A stretch of 64,000 nt of DNA, taken from contig JANFNE010000009.1 in NCBI GenBank assembly GCA_024867545.1, positions 904,501 to 968,500 of the forward strand, in the 5' to 3' direction. This stretch comes from Phytopythium helicoides (taxonomy: Eukaryota; Oomycota; Peronosporomycetes; Pythiales; Pythiaceae). Numbering within the stretch: position 1 is the first letter of the stretch; each line of letters begins with the position of its first letter. The notes below the pieces were generated by a model. That model was given only the letters and a program-made list of their open reading frames with translations, searched no databases and was not told the origin of the DNA. Shown piece after piece: positions 22,201-33,290 of the stretch. Both the position numbers and the translations under genes were made by a program.

Positions 22201-23928
22201 GAAGCTGGACATTGTATTTGAGAAGGGCTGCGTTCTCCAGTGTGACAAGCGTATTGTGGCGCCTGGCACTAATCAGATCTTTGTTCGTCTGACCGGGACT
22301 GGAGCCAATCGAGGTGGCTCGGATGCAGATATTTTGGTGACAAACCCGCTGGACGATGTCGGTGTGTGGGCATTCGAGAATACGCTGGATGGTGCGTTGG
22401 TGCTGGAGCGTATCACTGAAGATATGGCCGAACCGTCGAAGGTAAGCAAGCCGGCATTGGCGATTCAAGAGCAGGCGAAATCAGTCGTCTCGTCGCTCTT
22501 GTCGGCGAGCGGTATCAAGACCAGCGCATCAGCATCGTCTACCGCGAGCGGCAGTAATAGCAGTTCTCCAGCTCCACCTTCTTCCTCCAGTGTCTCGGAT
22601 GCGCCTCCAGCACCAGCACCTGCGCCTGCGATAGTATTGTTGCCTCCACGCATTCTGCAAGTATTTCCTGCTTCCCAGACTGAGGTTGTGGTGACGTGGG
22701 ATCCCATAAACGACATGGGTGTGTCCAAGTACCAGATTCAATACTCGAAGGACCGGTTAGCTTCGATGTGGTGGACGGTCAAGCATGAGATCAACGCCGA
22801 TATGTTGAAGTTCACGGTGTCGGATCTTATGCCCAACACCTCGTATTTGTTCCGCGTCAGGGGAGGATCGGATGAGTTTGGATGGGGACCTTATAGCGAG
22901 CCAAGCGCAAGTTGTCGAACGTCTCCACTTGTGGTCTCCAAGACAGAAAACGAAAGTGCAAGTCGCGGCACGAGTGACGATGACGCTGTGGGTGATGAAA
23001 CTGCAGCCTCAACTACCACCTCTGCGAACGGAGCAGCTCCACGAGTGAGCTCCCGCCCGTCTGCGGCGTCACTGTTCAGCTCATCACATAGCAGCTCCTC
23101 CAACTCACTAAATTCGCTTCGTACCGGTAGTACCATTTTGGATAAAGCTGTTGCGGTTGCTGCGCGATTGACAGCATCGAGACGTCGCTCACTGTCATCC
23201 AACTCGGTGGATGCATCGTCTGCATCGGTTGTGACACAAGACTCCAAGGACATAGAGTCTGGGGAATACAGCAGTGACAGCAGTGAATATTCATCTGACG
23301 AGCGGGTTGAAGGTGCAAAATATGTCAACCTTTCCAAATGGAAAAAGAACGCTGCCGGTGCATGCAAAGATTTCCGATTCTACCACGCCTCCAAGTATGA
23401 AATCCGATTGAAGGAAGACGAAAACATACAAAGCTCAACCAACGGGGGCGACGAACCAACGAGTTACCTCAGCGCAGATCTTGAGCGTGTTGGTGAGCGG
23501 GAGCTGGTATTAACGCCTTCATCCATCATGTTGCTAAACTCGTGGGCATCCAGTCGCGAAGGAGTTGCTCTGGTGGAGGCGACGTGCTCACTAACTGCAA
23601 TTCGTTCAATTTCTCATATTTCGGATCTCCAAAACTCGATGGTGCTCGAGTTCAATGTAGGTTTTAATGTTTGTTGCTGTGAGGGCTCTCTGCATTCTTC
23701 AGCGTCTGACAAATGTTCTTGTTTTGGAAGCAGGCACCCCAAAGTTGGATGTCCCGTCGGCCAACTAGCTCTCTGACAGAAGATGAGCTGCTCAGTGCAG
23801 AAGCAAGTAGCGGAGATGATTCTGATGTGGAGGCTAAAAGCCGCGTGAGCAGGATGTACATCACTGTGCATGACTCCGAATCGTGCGCCTCAACCATTGA
23901 AGCCTACCGCTTGCAGGCTACTAGTTAA
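19205..23928 (+). CDS. TBC1D23: TBC1D23-like Rab-GAP-fold protein with rhodanese, PDZ, FN3 and PH-like domains
   Basis: Exons 19205..23656 and 23734..23928 (1548 aa). Order: TBC domain (about 28-290: GVPGELRARVWQELLG, RYKQGMNEVLAPFLLL, LVFCLWDFFLLEEDPFLLHF), rhodanese-like domain (about 385-560: FIVLDCRPLEQYQECHLS, CHFCFVGPSDP, GFEHISRLNGGFEEL) and a C-terminal PH-like region (about 1375-1548). This is the plan of TBC1D23, a Golgi vesicle-capture adaptor. Inserted between are a PDZ (about 733-810, ITPGDLLVSVNGQSLADIPF) and two FN3 domains (about 826-930 and 1146-1238, both ending G-x-W-G-P-Y-S). The glutamine finger Y-x-Q is present (YKQ), but the arginine-finger motif reads VEEDLEN with no Arg in place. 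The human protein is also an inactive GAP, so an adaptor role is likely. Rhodanese Cys is not in a normal active-site loop. Confidence 0.85.
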
Positions 23929-24165
23929 CTGGAGTGGTGAAACGATACGATGTGTGTGTGTTCGAGCGCGAACGAGAGAGAATGCTGCTTCATGGACGAG
24001 TGCCATTGATAATCCTGTATGCTACCATGTAATGACAAAGTAACTTTCCAAGCACTCAACAATGCAGAGCATGTTTGAACATCTAAACGAACGATGCCAT
24101 GGAGTAATCCGCATCGATAACTCAACCAACGACATATAACGCTTTCTACAAGCCAGCACAGCAAC

Positions 24166-25056
24166 CTACTTCTTCCTCTTGATGTTGCAGCTGGTAGACG
24201 CTTCGGCGCCAACTGCACTGTTATCTGAGGTGTCGCTCTTCGAGGGGGCACTCGTCGTAGGAGCACTCGTTGTTGGGGCAGCAGTGGTTGACGTCGGCGC
24301 GTTCGTGGTAGGAGCACTAGTGGTGACCGTGGGGGCGACGGTCGTCGCAGTCGGGGCCGTGGTCGTCGTAGTGGTCGTCGAGTTAGACGTCGCGCCTTCG
24401 AGCGGCACACAGCTGACTGCAAGCAGAAACACCCAAAGTTAGCGATCAAGACGAACTAAATGAACGACATAAAGGATCGACGTACTGTAGACCTGGAACG
24501 GCGAGAAATGAGTCGCGAGCCAATAGAAGGTCAAACGACTCTTGCCCACGCACTTCTCCTTGGCATACGGGATGTCGATCCCCTGGTAAATGCGGCAGTC
24601 TTCCGCAAAGTCCACGACGATCTCATCGTCACACCAAGCCTCGCACGGACCAGGGTGGATGATATCCTTGCGGTAGTTGCCGTACTCGATGTGGTCTGGC
24701 AGCGGTTGAGGGGTGGCGTCCGGAATGGAGAATCCGCACTCGGCAGTGCCACCTTCAGGACGGTCATCCGGCTCCGATGACACAATTTCGTGCTGAAGGA
24801 TGAATTCGCGGAGGCTACTCGGGTTGATTTTGGCGTAGTTAGTCTTGAAGTTGGCGGCGTTCTTCTCAGCGTCACCCGTCCAGTAGTCCGACTCGGGAGG
24901 CACGTCCGTTGGCGGGACGACATACGCGAAGAAGTTTTTCTTGTCGGTGGTGAACTTGGTCTCCGGCAGCAGCATGTATCCGTGTCCCTGGACGGAAGGG
25001 AGGAGGAGCGCGGCGGCTCCGAGTGCAGACGCGATGCAGGCTTGAGTGGTGAGCAT
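24166..25056 (-). CDS. AA17-type LPMO, copy C (secreted)
   Basis: Exons 25056..24486 and 24416..24166 (273 aa). Close paralogue of copies B and D with the same signal peptide (MLTTQACIASALG) and mature start HGYMLLPETKF. Copper-site residues intact: His1, IIHPGPCEAW, LATH, FQVY. It differs by a two-residue longer segment (IVSSEPDDRPEGG versus TPTTDDVPSGG). The tail is a Thr/Ala/Pro repeat (TTTAPTATTVAPTVTTSAPTT) and ends STSCNIKRKK. Upstream at 25080..25097 the minus strand carries a CTCATTTCCAGTTTTGC initiator. Secreted, probably cell-wall-active. Confidence 0.9.
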
Positions 25057-25079
25057 CTTGCTTGTTGATGAGGTGGAGC

Positions 25080-25097
25080 GCAAAACTGGAAATGAGG
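25080..25097 (-). promoter_or_regulatory. Oomycete-type initiator upstream of LPMO C
   Basis: Minus strand reads CTCATTTCCAGTTTTGC about 25 bp before the ATG, matching the oomycete TCAYTYY initiator with following pyrimidines. Confidence 0.55.
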
Positions 25098-25989
25098 TGA
25101 CTGGCGGAGTAGTCGAGACCTTCAGCGCTCACGATTTTAATACCCAAGGAGGCATGCTCAAACAGCAAATACATCGTTTCACTGTGCGTGAGCAGTGATG
25201 CCAATCGCCTGATCGAACGCACTACTGTATTAATAGTAGGAGATGAGCGACGAGAATCACGTTTCTCCATGCTAATCGCGAACCTTCCGCAGCGCAAGCT
25301 GTCGAGATCGCCGTGCGACGCTCTCAGCCGTTCAGGAGTTCTTTGCAGGTCTCGACTCGCGGTCTCCCAGACCATCTGGAGTGCTGTGACTCAACGGAAT
25401 GCCCGATTGCGTTGTCGCGATAACCAGGCGGTGACGTGACTTTTCTCTACACATTGTATACTAGCTCCGTATAGCGTTCATTGATTCGTCTTGTACTCGG
25501 TTATCCCTAACACGTGGAGAGGTGATGCGCGCAGTTCCTGTCGACTGCTCGGTGACGAGCGCGCAAAGGCTGTGCAGTGACTATACTGGCGGTCAGCATG
25601 CGCTACGCAGCCGTCAGCTGGCCTGTCCTCGTGACCTCCAACTGTATTGGCACGCAACCGTCCCTCTCATTTACAGTACACATTTACATCACCAACAGGT
25701 CTTGAGATTGGGTCAGGGCTCTGACGATCAGAGCCCGACCAACAAGGAGAGGCGCTGAACAGTTCAGGCCTTTACACTCCATTGCAGCTGGTTCATCCGA
25801 ACCATCCGCTGTGTACTGGTCGTGAGATGAATGCTGCAGTAGGGAAAAGCGACGACGTCACCTTTACGAATGAGGTGGAGGGAAAACAAGCTCGTAGTGC
25901 GTGATCCCGATAACGATGTGCGTACAGCATCATGGCATGAGGATTGGTGAGGCACGAGCTAGACCCACGAACCTGTTGAGCAAACGCGA

Positions 25990-26345
25990 CTCGAACAGAA
26001 GAGTTCACTGTTCGATATCGTCGCTCGCTTTAATCTCCTTCGTTCACTCTCTTCTCTCTGTCTCTTGCGCGAGATGCCATTCCGACTTACCGCTTCCACC
26101 AGTTTTGAGAGTACCATGACGATCATTGCTGTCTACGCCCGCTAATGTGCAGCCAAATCTGTGCGCGTTGACTCAACTCCAAGCCCAAACTTGGGAACAA
26201 ATCCAATATCGAGACGCAGTTCTAGACGCGCTTGGACGTCTCTCAGCAGCCGCTAAGCTGTGGCGACGACCGTTGTCTCTTGTCCTCCTACTAGCTCACT
26301 GTGTATTCGTTGGAGTGGCAGATCTACAGTGCTGCTTTCAGATCC
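25990..26345 (+). pseudogene. LPMO relic: promoter, start codon and end of exon 2 only
   Basis: 25995..26115 resembles the promoter of LPMO F (GTTCGATATCG...CGCTTTAAT, GCCATTCCGACTTACCGCTTC), and ACCATG at 26115 occupies the start-codon position. The bulk of exons 1 and 2 is missing; at about 26262..26345 the sequence again resembles the end of exon 2, closing with GAGTGGCAGATCTACAGTG, which in intact genes encodes EWQIY and the intron donor. An internal deletion with base decay is the simplest reading. Not functional. Confidence 0.55.
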
Positions 26346-26717
26346 TCGACTTAAAGGACACGAACAAACGGATACTTTAGGCTATGTGTGAATGCAGTGC
26401 CATGCGAGCCGACTACGAATTTGAACGGCAGCGGAACGAACACGTCGAAAATGTTCACTAACGTGTTGCGGTGTTGAGTTTCTAAGTGGTTGCCGTAAGT
26501 AGAATGGCGGAAGTACCTTAGTGAAGATCACAACCTCTTTGCCATTTCTAGATATCGGAGCAGGCAAGACTGGAAATGCAAGAAGCAAGCTACCAACAAC
26601 TGACGATACACAACTAACATTAAAGCAAAGCTTGCTTGAACATCACCACAACCGATACAGTGGACGAGGTCTACCAGCAAGCCTTCAAAGAGACCACCAT
26701 CACCTCAATCTCACGGC

Positions 26718-27644
26718 CTATTTCTTTCTCTTGATGTTGCAGCTAGTAGAAGCTTCGGCTCCAACTTCGCTGCTCTCTGAAGTGTCGCTCGTCGTAGGGG
26801 TACTGGTGGTCGGCGTAGGTGTAGCAGTAGTTGCGATTGGAGCAGTTGTGCTCGGAGAGACAGCCTCGGACCCAATGCTGCCACTCGAAGTAGTCGTAGC
26901 GCTCGTTGTTGAGTCCGTATCCGAGTAGGCTGACGCAGAATTGTCCTCCGAGCTCGTCGCTGAACTCGATGTTGAGTTAGACGTCGCGCCTTCGAGCGGC
27001 ACACAGCTGACTGCAATCAGAAACACCCAAAGTTAGCGATCAAGACGAACTAAATGAACGACATAAAGGATCGACGTACTGTAGACCTGGAACGGCGAGA
27101 AATGAGTCGCGAGCCAGTAGAAGGTCAAACGACTCTTGCCCACGCACTTCTCCTTGGCGTACGGGATGTCGATCCCCTGGTAAATGCGGCAGTCTTCCGC
27201 AAAGTCCACGACGATCTCGTCGTCACACCAAGCCTCGCACGGACCAGGGTGGATAATGTCTTTGGCGTAGTTGCCGTACTCGATGTGGTCTGACAGCGGC
27301 TGAGGGTCGGCATCCGGAATTGAATATCCGCACTCCGCGGTTCCTCCAGAGGGAACATCATCTGTCGTCGGAGTCTCATATTGGAGAATGAATTCGCGGA
27401 GGCTACTCGGATTGAGAGTGGCGTAGTTTGTCTTGAAGTTGGCGGCGTTCTTCTCAGCGTCACCCGTCCAGTAGTCCGACTCGGGAGGCACGTCCGTGGG
27501 TGGAACGACGTAGGCATAGTAGTTTTTCTTGTCGGTGGTGAACTTGGTCTCCGGCAGCAGCATGTATCCGTGTCCCTGGACGGAAGGGAGGAGGAGCGCG
27601 GCGGCTCCGAGTGCAGACGCGATGCAGGCTTGGGTGGTGAGCAT
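26718..27644 (-). CDS. AA17-type LPMO, copy D (secreted)
   Basis: Exons 27644..27080 and 27010..26718 (285 aa). Inverted duplicate of copy B; exon 1 is nearly identical, with changes such as NYATLNPSSLREF and DADPQPLSDHIEYGNYAKD. Signal peptide MLTTQACIASALG..., mature HGYM; His before GPCEAW, LATH and FQVY kept. The longer tail is Ser/Thr-rich (STSSSATSSEDNSASAYSDT) and ends STSCNIKRKK, closer to copy C than to B. Minus-strand initiator GTCATTTCCAATTTTG lies at about 27670..27684. Confidence 0.9.
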
Positions 27645-27669
27645 CTTGCTTGTTGTTGAGGTGGAGCGC

Positions 27670-27684
27670 AAAATTGGAAATGAC
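27670..27684 (-). promoter_or_regulatory. Initiator upstream of LPMO D
   Basis: Minus strand GTCATTTCCAATTTTG about 26 bp before the ATG, conserved with copies B and C. Confidence 0.5.
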
Positions 27685-28587
27685 CTTGTTGATGAAGTGC
27701 CCGTCGGAGCGAATGCCGGTTAGTTTTGGTCACCCACTGGGAATCGAGTGATCTCGCTGCGTGACCAGGAGCAGCGTGGCATGATACCAATGCCTGAGCT
27801 CAGCGTAGAAGTGAGCTAAAGGACACAAACAACACAAGGCAATTTCCAAGCCCGTGCGATCACTATCCCTAGGTCTTCTCCAAAATAGCCTGGCAACGCT
27901 GCGGGCTCGGTACTCTCTGGGATGTCGGCTTTTTCGATCCTTGCCGCGAGCTCAAGTAGATCTTTTCCTATCCTTATTGAGTGTAGATGGAGCGGTTGTG
28001 CTCAAAAGATATCCCATCTGTAGTCATGCACGATAACTATCGGCAGACGCGAGCCACCTATGTATACCATTTGACTCACGATAACTAGTCGTTGATGTGA
28101 TTTTCGTAATAGTTAGGTTAGTTTACCGTATATCCGGATACTAACGAGCTGTATAGTTCCGGATAAAAGCATCTCCAGTGGGAATTATCCGGAAGTCGTG
28201 TCAGAGGGATGCTGCAACATTTAGACCGAAGTCTAGTGTCGCGTCGACCAAACGCAAAAGATGCGCGATAGCGCACCTCACATGTCCTTACGCTGCGCTC
28301 TCATTCGTCTGTCAATTCATAAGCATCGATACGATGAAGAGGATCGCAAATGAGCGCACGACACTCGCTTTCAGTAGCAGCTGGATCACCAGAACGAGTG
28401 GCAAGTTGTCCTGAGAGCGAGTCCGTGTGGAGGTTTAAGCGAACGAGATGTCTCTATTTAAGAGAACCACGTAAGATAACACTGATCGTAAGTGATTGGT
28501 CGCCGGTCATCGTTTCTTGGCTAGTCCTCACACTTATTTGTTGGTTCCACGACTCAAATTCCATGTCCACTAGTTTCGAAAGAACTA

Positions 28588-29591
28588 TGATTGTCGCTCT
28601 CTCAGCTTTCCTTCCAGTCTTTCTGATCGCGCTCCTGATAAACGATGCCATCGCTTTCTGTTCGGACTTTCCAAAGTACGCGCCAAACGAATCGTATGAA
28701 CTACGTTAAATGCGCTGCCACCGGGCACAGCGAGGCTGTTTGTCATTGCCGGTGGAGCGTCTTACTAAGAAGAGTCGTTGCAGGATTCTCCGTTGGCATA
28801 TACAGCAGAAAACCAATTTTCGCATTGAACGCAGCTTGTTTTCACCGCACAATGGGCTGCCACAGGCTACTCATCACTCAAGGAAATGTGTGATCCGTAC
28901 GCGACCGACTACGGCTGGTCCGTATCGACGGCGACGCCCATCGATGTGAGCAGCTACACGGAGTTCTGGTGGCAGAATGACCAGTACCAAGAAGGTTTCC
29001 TCGACTCGCATCATGTAAGTTTGGACAAGCGTTTGCTGCTCGAATCGAATGCGTTCTTTAGACAGGTGGGCTGAACGGTATACCGATGTCGATTTTGTGG
29101 GTGAAGGGTCCATGCGAACTGTGGATTGATGACACGCGTGTGTGGCACTACGACGACTGCCGCGCCGAGTTCCCTGACTACCCAGCCAGCATCCCGACCG
29201 ACTACTCAGCGTGCAACGGAGACTGTCTTGTCGTCTTCTACTGGCTCGCACTTCACTCGTCGCAGTGGCAGATCTACAGTGCGTGAATATTCGTGTCTCG
29301 ATACACACCATGACCACTGAGCTAACTTCGTCGGCATGTGGCGTCGTTTTCCCTCTAGAGCAATGCGTGCCGATCACGAACCCGAACGGGACCGGGGCGA
29401 GCACCTCGTCAACGTCCTCGAATTCAACTACATCTACGACAGCCTCGACTTCCACGACCGCTACAGCGTCGAGCCAGACGGAAGCGGAAGCTGATGACGA
29501 CCTCGACGACAGCGAAGATGGCTGCAGCCAGCGCCGCATGGATCGCAAGATGCGCCGTCGCATGATGCGCGCGCTCAAGGCTGGCAACTGA
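28588..29591 (+). pseudogene. AA17-type LPMO, copy E: decayed 5' half, pristine 3' half
   Basis: From about 28848 onward the sequence is nearly identical to LPMO A: end of exon 1 to 29014, exon 2 29107..29278, exon 3 29359..29591, with splice sites and GPCELW, LALH, WQIY and the basic tail intact. Upstream, a degenerate version of exon 1 can be traced: an ATG at 28588 opens a signal-like peptide (MIVALSAFLPVFLIALLIND), but the mature start reads FCSDFPKY instead of HGYIS and the frame stops at 28708. The N-terminal copper His and much of the core are lost. It is a pseudogene whose 3' part was probably refreshed by conversion from, or duplicated with, copy A. Confidence 0.75.
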
Positions 29592-30271
29592 GCGTCAACG
29601 ACTGGTACTGATTGACCATCGCACGTTGAGTTTAGATGTTATCGTCATGAGTGATGCAAGCGGTGGTGAAGGATGTTTTCTTTGGAATGACTGGGATCTC
29701 AAGAGAACCGTTTGTTCATCGAGGCATCAAGCGTGTTAGAGAGCATCGCTTTTGAGTTGGCTGTCCGAGTCATGCCACTGTTTGTGCAGACCGATTTACT
29801 TGATGCATGTTCCAGTGTGTCCTGTCTATTCGCACCAATCCATTTTGGATCGTAGGGTTTGCATTTCCTAAAGGAGGCGTACGGGAGGCTAATAAAGTAT
29901 AATGGTTGGAGACACCTCACGGTGGAAGAGCAAGACCGTACTTACACAGGATCATTTCTATAGTATAGTCATTTCTACTTGGTTTTCCAATGTAGACAAT
30001 CTCAATAGCGGTGATGACTTTGCCGGGCTTCGCTCATTGAATCGGGAAGTCGATGGGTTTGGTGCTTGGCTCTCTTCGGATGCCTCGTCCCCCTCATTGA
30101 TGAACGTCCGCTGTTCCAATTCCAAGGCAGCGTGAGTGAGCGGAGCGATATGAGCCGCTATTCCTTTTCCATCCTGTATCTCTAGATTTCTCTTTTGCAT
30201 CTTCACATCTCTTTCTGTTTGCCTTCATTCACATATGCTACTCAGTTTTACCACAACCATCAACTTGTATA
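28848..30271. repeat. Inverted duplicate, right arm A'
   Basis: Partner of 1499..2890 in opposite orientation. It carries the 3' half of LPMO E plus about 680 bp of downstream non-coding DNA. An 82-codon open frame at 1550..1798 survives unchanged at 29958..30206 on the other strand, which reflects recent duplication only. Confidence 0.85.
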
Positions 30272-31385
30272 ACGAAGACGCGCTGTAGGATTTAGTAAGA
30301 GGTTTCTCGTTCCAGCTTCACATTTCACTGACACAAATGAGGCGTAGTGTCGAATCTGTCTCCTTCGTCGCTTGAAAGAGGAGCAACTGCAGGACATTCA
30401 AGGGCACGGCGTGTCTTTGCCACTGATTGCTTTCTTGCTCTTGCCCAATTGGGTAAGCTCTGCTGTGATTGCCGGACAGTACGTTGACACATTCCTAATC
30501 GACTCATTGGTATAGGATCGACAGGGCGAAGGCTTCGTTTCGACGATAACGCATGTCCATCACTTGCTCACTCAGTATTGTGCAGTCCGTCATTAGGACT
30601 CGCTAAAGTACATGCGCGGTGCTTCCACTGCGGAGGCGTGGCGACGAAGGTAACATAAGTGCCTTGTGATTGACTGCCTCCAAACCCACTCTTCTTGATC
30701 TTTTACTACTATGAAATTCAGCATTGTAAAGATCGCTAGCTAGAAGAACGCCAGACTCCGAGGAGTACCTTCGCTGTAAAGTTGCTCATAGCATTAACTA
30801 CTCTACTGCTAAGGTAGCGACGAGGTGGTGGGGCGCCAGCTGTCTAAGTGTTCAGAAGAGTCTGATCAGCAGGTTGGAGAAAGAAAGTTGCCACTGATGT
30901 ATCACAGAGAAGGTGGTCATCCATTCTTGCCCCTGCGTTGCTCACTCTCCTCTCCAGGGTAGCTTCCGCAAGTGTCAGGTGTCTTAAATCGGTTGAGCGC
31001 TATTCTACGATGACATGCTGCTCCATTGCCAAGTGGGCATGCTATCCGGTACCACCGACCTTCTACGAATAGCAACATCGGTGCCGGGCCACTCGATCCC
31101 CTTTTGACGGCGTGTCAATTTCTTTCAAAAGTGTATGGTTCCGTTTGCATCAAGTGCTTGGGGACACTTACGGTGGCGACGAATCAAGTGCGCGAGCACT
31201 TTACAGTTCCAACAACTGTTCTCTACCTTTACATGCTACTAGGTCGTAACTCCTGAATGCATGAAAAAAAAAGGCACGAACCACGTGTGAAGTCACAATG
31301 AGAGATTCCAGAGTACAGCATATTCGTCAGCCACCGTAGGCTTCGCTGTTCGATCGCGTGCCGCGCTTTAATTTCTGGCCCAAGT
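30272..31385. other. Gene-free intergenic stretch
   Basis: About 1.1 kb between the duplicated arm and LPMO F. I see no gene with coding character, no repeat of note and only a short poly-A run at 31264..31273. Confidence 0.5.
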
Positions 31386-31402
31386 TGTCATTCCGGCTTT
31401 TC
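31386..31402 (+). promoter_or_regulatory. Oomycete-type initiator upstream of LPMO F
   Basis: TGTCATTCCGGCTTTTC lies about 50-65 bp before the ATG at 31453 and fits the TCAYTYY initiator plus T-rich flank. Confidence 0.6.
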
Positions 31403-31452
31403 GCTTCTACCGCTCAAATCCCAGCATTTCACTCCCATATAAAGTCGCAACC

Positions 31453-32390
31453 ATGATGGCATTTGCTGCCACTTCAGCTCTCCTGCCAGTCGTTTTTGTG
31501 ATCCTACCCATCGAACAAGTCAACGCTCACGGATACATCTCGAAGCCGAAGGCAACATACCAGTCCAACCCAAACATCGAGTTCTACACAGGCTTCAACG
31601 CCGTTACATCAGCGAGCGTCAACTCGGGTTTCTCCGGCGGCTCCTACAGCGGTGGCGCCGAGCAAAACACGGCGTCATTCACGGAGCACTGGGCCGCCAC
31701 AGGCTACTCGTCGCTCAAGGAGATGTGCGACCCGATCGCGACCGACTACGGCTGGTCTGTGTCGACTGCGACGCCCATCGACGTGAGCAGCTACACGGAG
31801 TTCTGGTGGCAGAACGACGAGTACGGCCAGGGTTTCCTCGACTCGCACCACGTACGAGTTGTGATTGAACTGAGGCTTCCGTGCGGAATCTAACTAACGA
31901 CGGGTTTGCGCCAATTCATTTCAGGGTCCGTGTGAGCTGTGGATCGACAACACGCGCGTATGGCACTACGACGACTGCCGCGCCAAGTTCCCGGAGTACC
32001 CGGCCAAGATCCCGACCGACTACTCGGTGTGCAAGGGCAACTGCCTCGTGTCGTTCTACTGGCTTGCTCTTCACTCGCCCGAGTGGCAGATCTACAGTGC
32101 GTATTCCGCTGCTACTCTCGAATTCTCGACGTCGATGACGCGACCAAACTGACACGGTTGTGTGTGCGATTTCAACAGAGCAATGTGTGCCGATCACGAA
32201 CCCGAACGGAAGCGGGGCGAGCACCTCGTCGACGTCGACGTCGACTTCCACTTCGACCGGGTCGACAACATCTTCATCTGGACAGACGGGAGCCGAGGCA
32301 GAAAGCAACTCCAACTACAGCTGGTACAACTTCAACCAGCTCCGCAAGATGCGTCGTCGCATGATGCGCACGCTCGAGGACAGCAGCTGA
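31453..32390 (+). CDS. AA17-type LPMO, copy F (secreted)
   Basis: Exons 31453..31851, 31925..32096, 32179..32390 (260 aa). Class A member: 25-residue signal peptide ending ...IEQVNA, mature HGYISKPKATYQSNP. Copper-site residues intact: His1, SHH before GPCELW, LALH, WQIY. Two introns at the class positions. Tail short and Ser/Thr-rich (GSGASTSSTSTSTSTSTG), then NYSWYNFNQL and the same basic ending as copy A (RKMRRRMMRTL). Likely secreted oxidative polysaccharide-degrading enzyme. Confidence 0.9.
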
Positions 32391-32646
32391 GCTCCAACCG
32401 GTTCGTTTGCTGAAGATGTAGCTGTCGCCATGGTTGTCAGTTGCTCGTGGAAAGACATTCCTGGCCATTAGATGTAGTTCAATGGAGCACTGCGTCATTT
32501 TCAACGTGCATTTCATTGGGTCGAGTCAAGCGTCGAAGCCCTCGGTTCTAGTTTTCTCCCGACGCCTCGCTACCCACGGCAAGGCGTAGAGTCAGCTAGC
32601 TGCCAATGAGCCTCTCTCATCGCCTAAACAACTCGCTACAGCCGAC

Positions 32647-33084
32647 TCAGGTCGTCCCCCACGGACACGGCGTGTCGTAGCCGTTGGTGACTTTCTTGCT
32701 CGTGTCCCAGACCATGAAGGACGAGAACTGCTTGTCGAGCCCGTTGATCGTCAGGTCGGAGGGCTGGTCGGCATCGATGGGCCACCACCAGGGGTTGCCC
32801 TCGCAGTTGGGCTTGGTGTAGAAGACCATGTAGGAGCGGCCGCTGTCGTCGATCTTTCCCGTCTCCTTGACGCCGTCCCACTGGACGGAGGACGCGCGCT
32901 TGTTGAAGCAGCTCAAGTTGTAGCAGCGGTTGGTCTCGGTGATCCCCCACGGGTAGTCTGGCCCCTCCCAGTGGACGAAGTGGTAGAACGTCACGGTGCC
33001 GTACCACGCGTGCACGCGGTCAACGAGCGCCAGCGCCACGAGGCACAGCCCGATCACGGTCCTCACCAGCGTGTGGATCCCCAT
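32647..33084 (-). CDS. Small secreted beta-gamma-crystallin-like protein
   Basis: 145 aa from the ATG at 33084 (MGIHTLVRTVIGLCLVALAL); the frame is open to 33138, but this start gives a normal signal peptide ending ...DRVHA. The mature part (about 119 aa) has four Cys and two crystallin-like Greek-key patterns: VTFYHFVHWEGPDY with CYNLSCFNKRASSVQW, then YMVFYTKPNCEGNPW with LDKQFSSFMVW. Family assignment is inference from that pattern. Divergent from the FabI-like gene with a 206-bp shared promoter. Confidence 0.65.
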   Translation of the reverse strand: MGIHTLVRTVIGLCLVALALVDRVHAWYGTVTFYHFVHWEGPDYPWGITETNRCYNLSCFNKRASSVQWDGVKETGKIDDSGRSYMVFYTKPNCEGNPWWWPIDADQPSDLTINGLDKQFSSFMVWDTSKKVTNGYDTPCPWGTT

Positions 33085-33290
33085 GTCGTCTGGAAGGAGC
33101 TTGGCAAGTGCGTGGAGAGTTGAGGAATGCGGCGTCAATCTCCTCGCGGCCCAGAGCGAGCGGGTCCATCAGCAGAGCGCTCGTGCTTGATTCCCGCCCT
33201 GGAATCCAGCGACTCGCCCCCACCACCCGGCGCCTCCTTCGATCGCCCCAGTACTCTCCATACACAGGAAACCTCGCCAATCGCATCGCC

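Larger units (their letters stand above)
26718..28190. repeat. Inverted duplicate, right arm B'
   Basis: Partner of 3600..5012 in opposite orientation, covering LPMO D and its promoter. The upstream part (28000..28190) shares scattered blocks with 3600..3763, including the GATAGTTATC region and the repeated TATCCGGATA motif. Confidence 0.7.
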
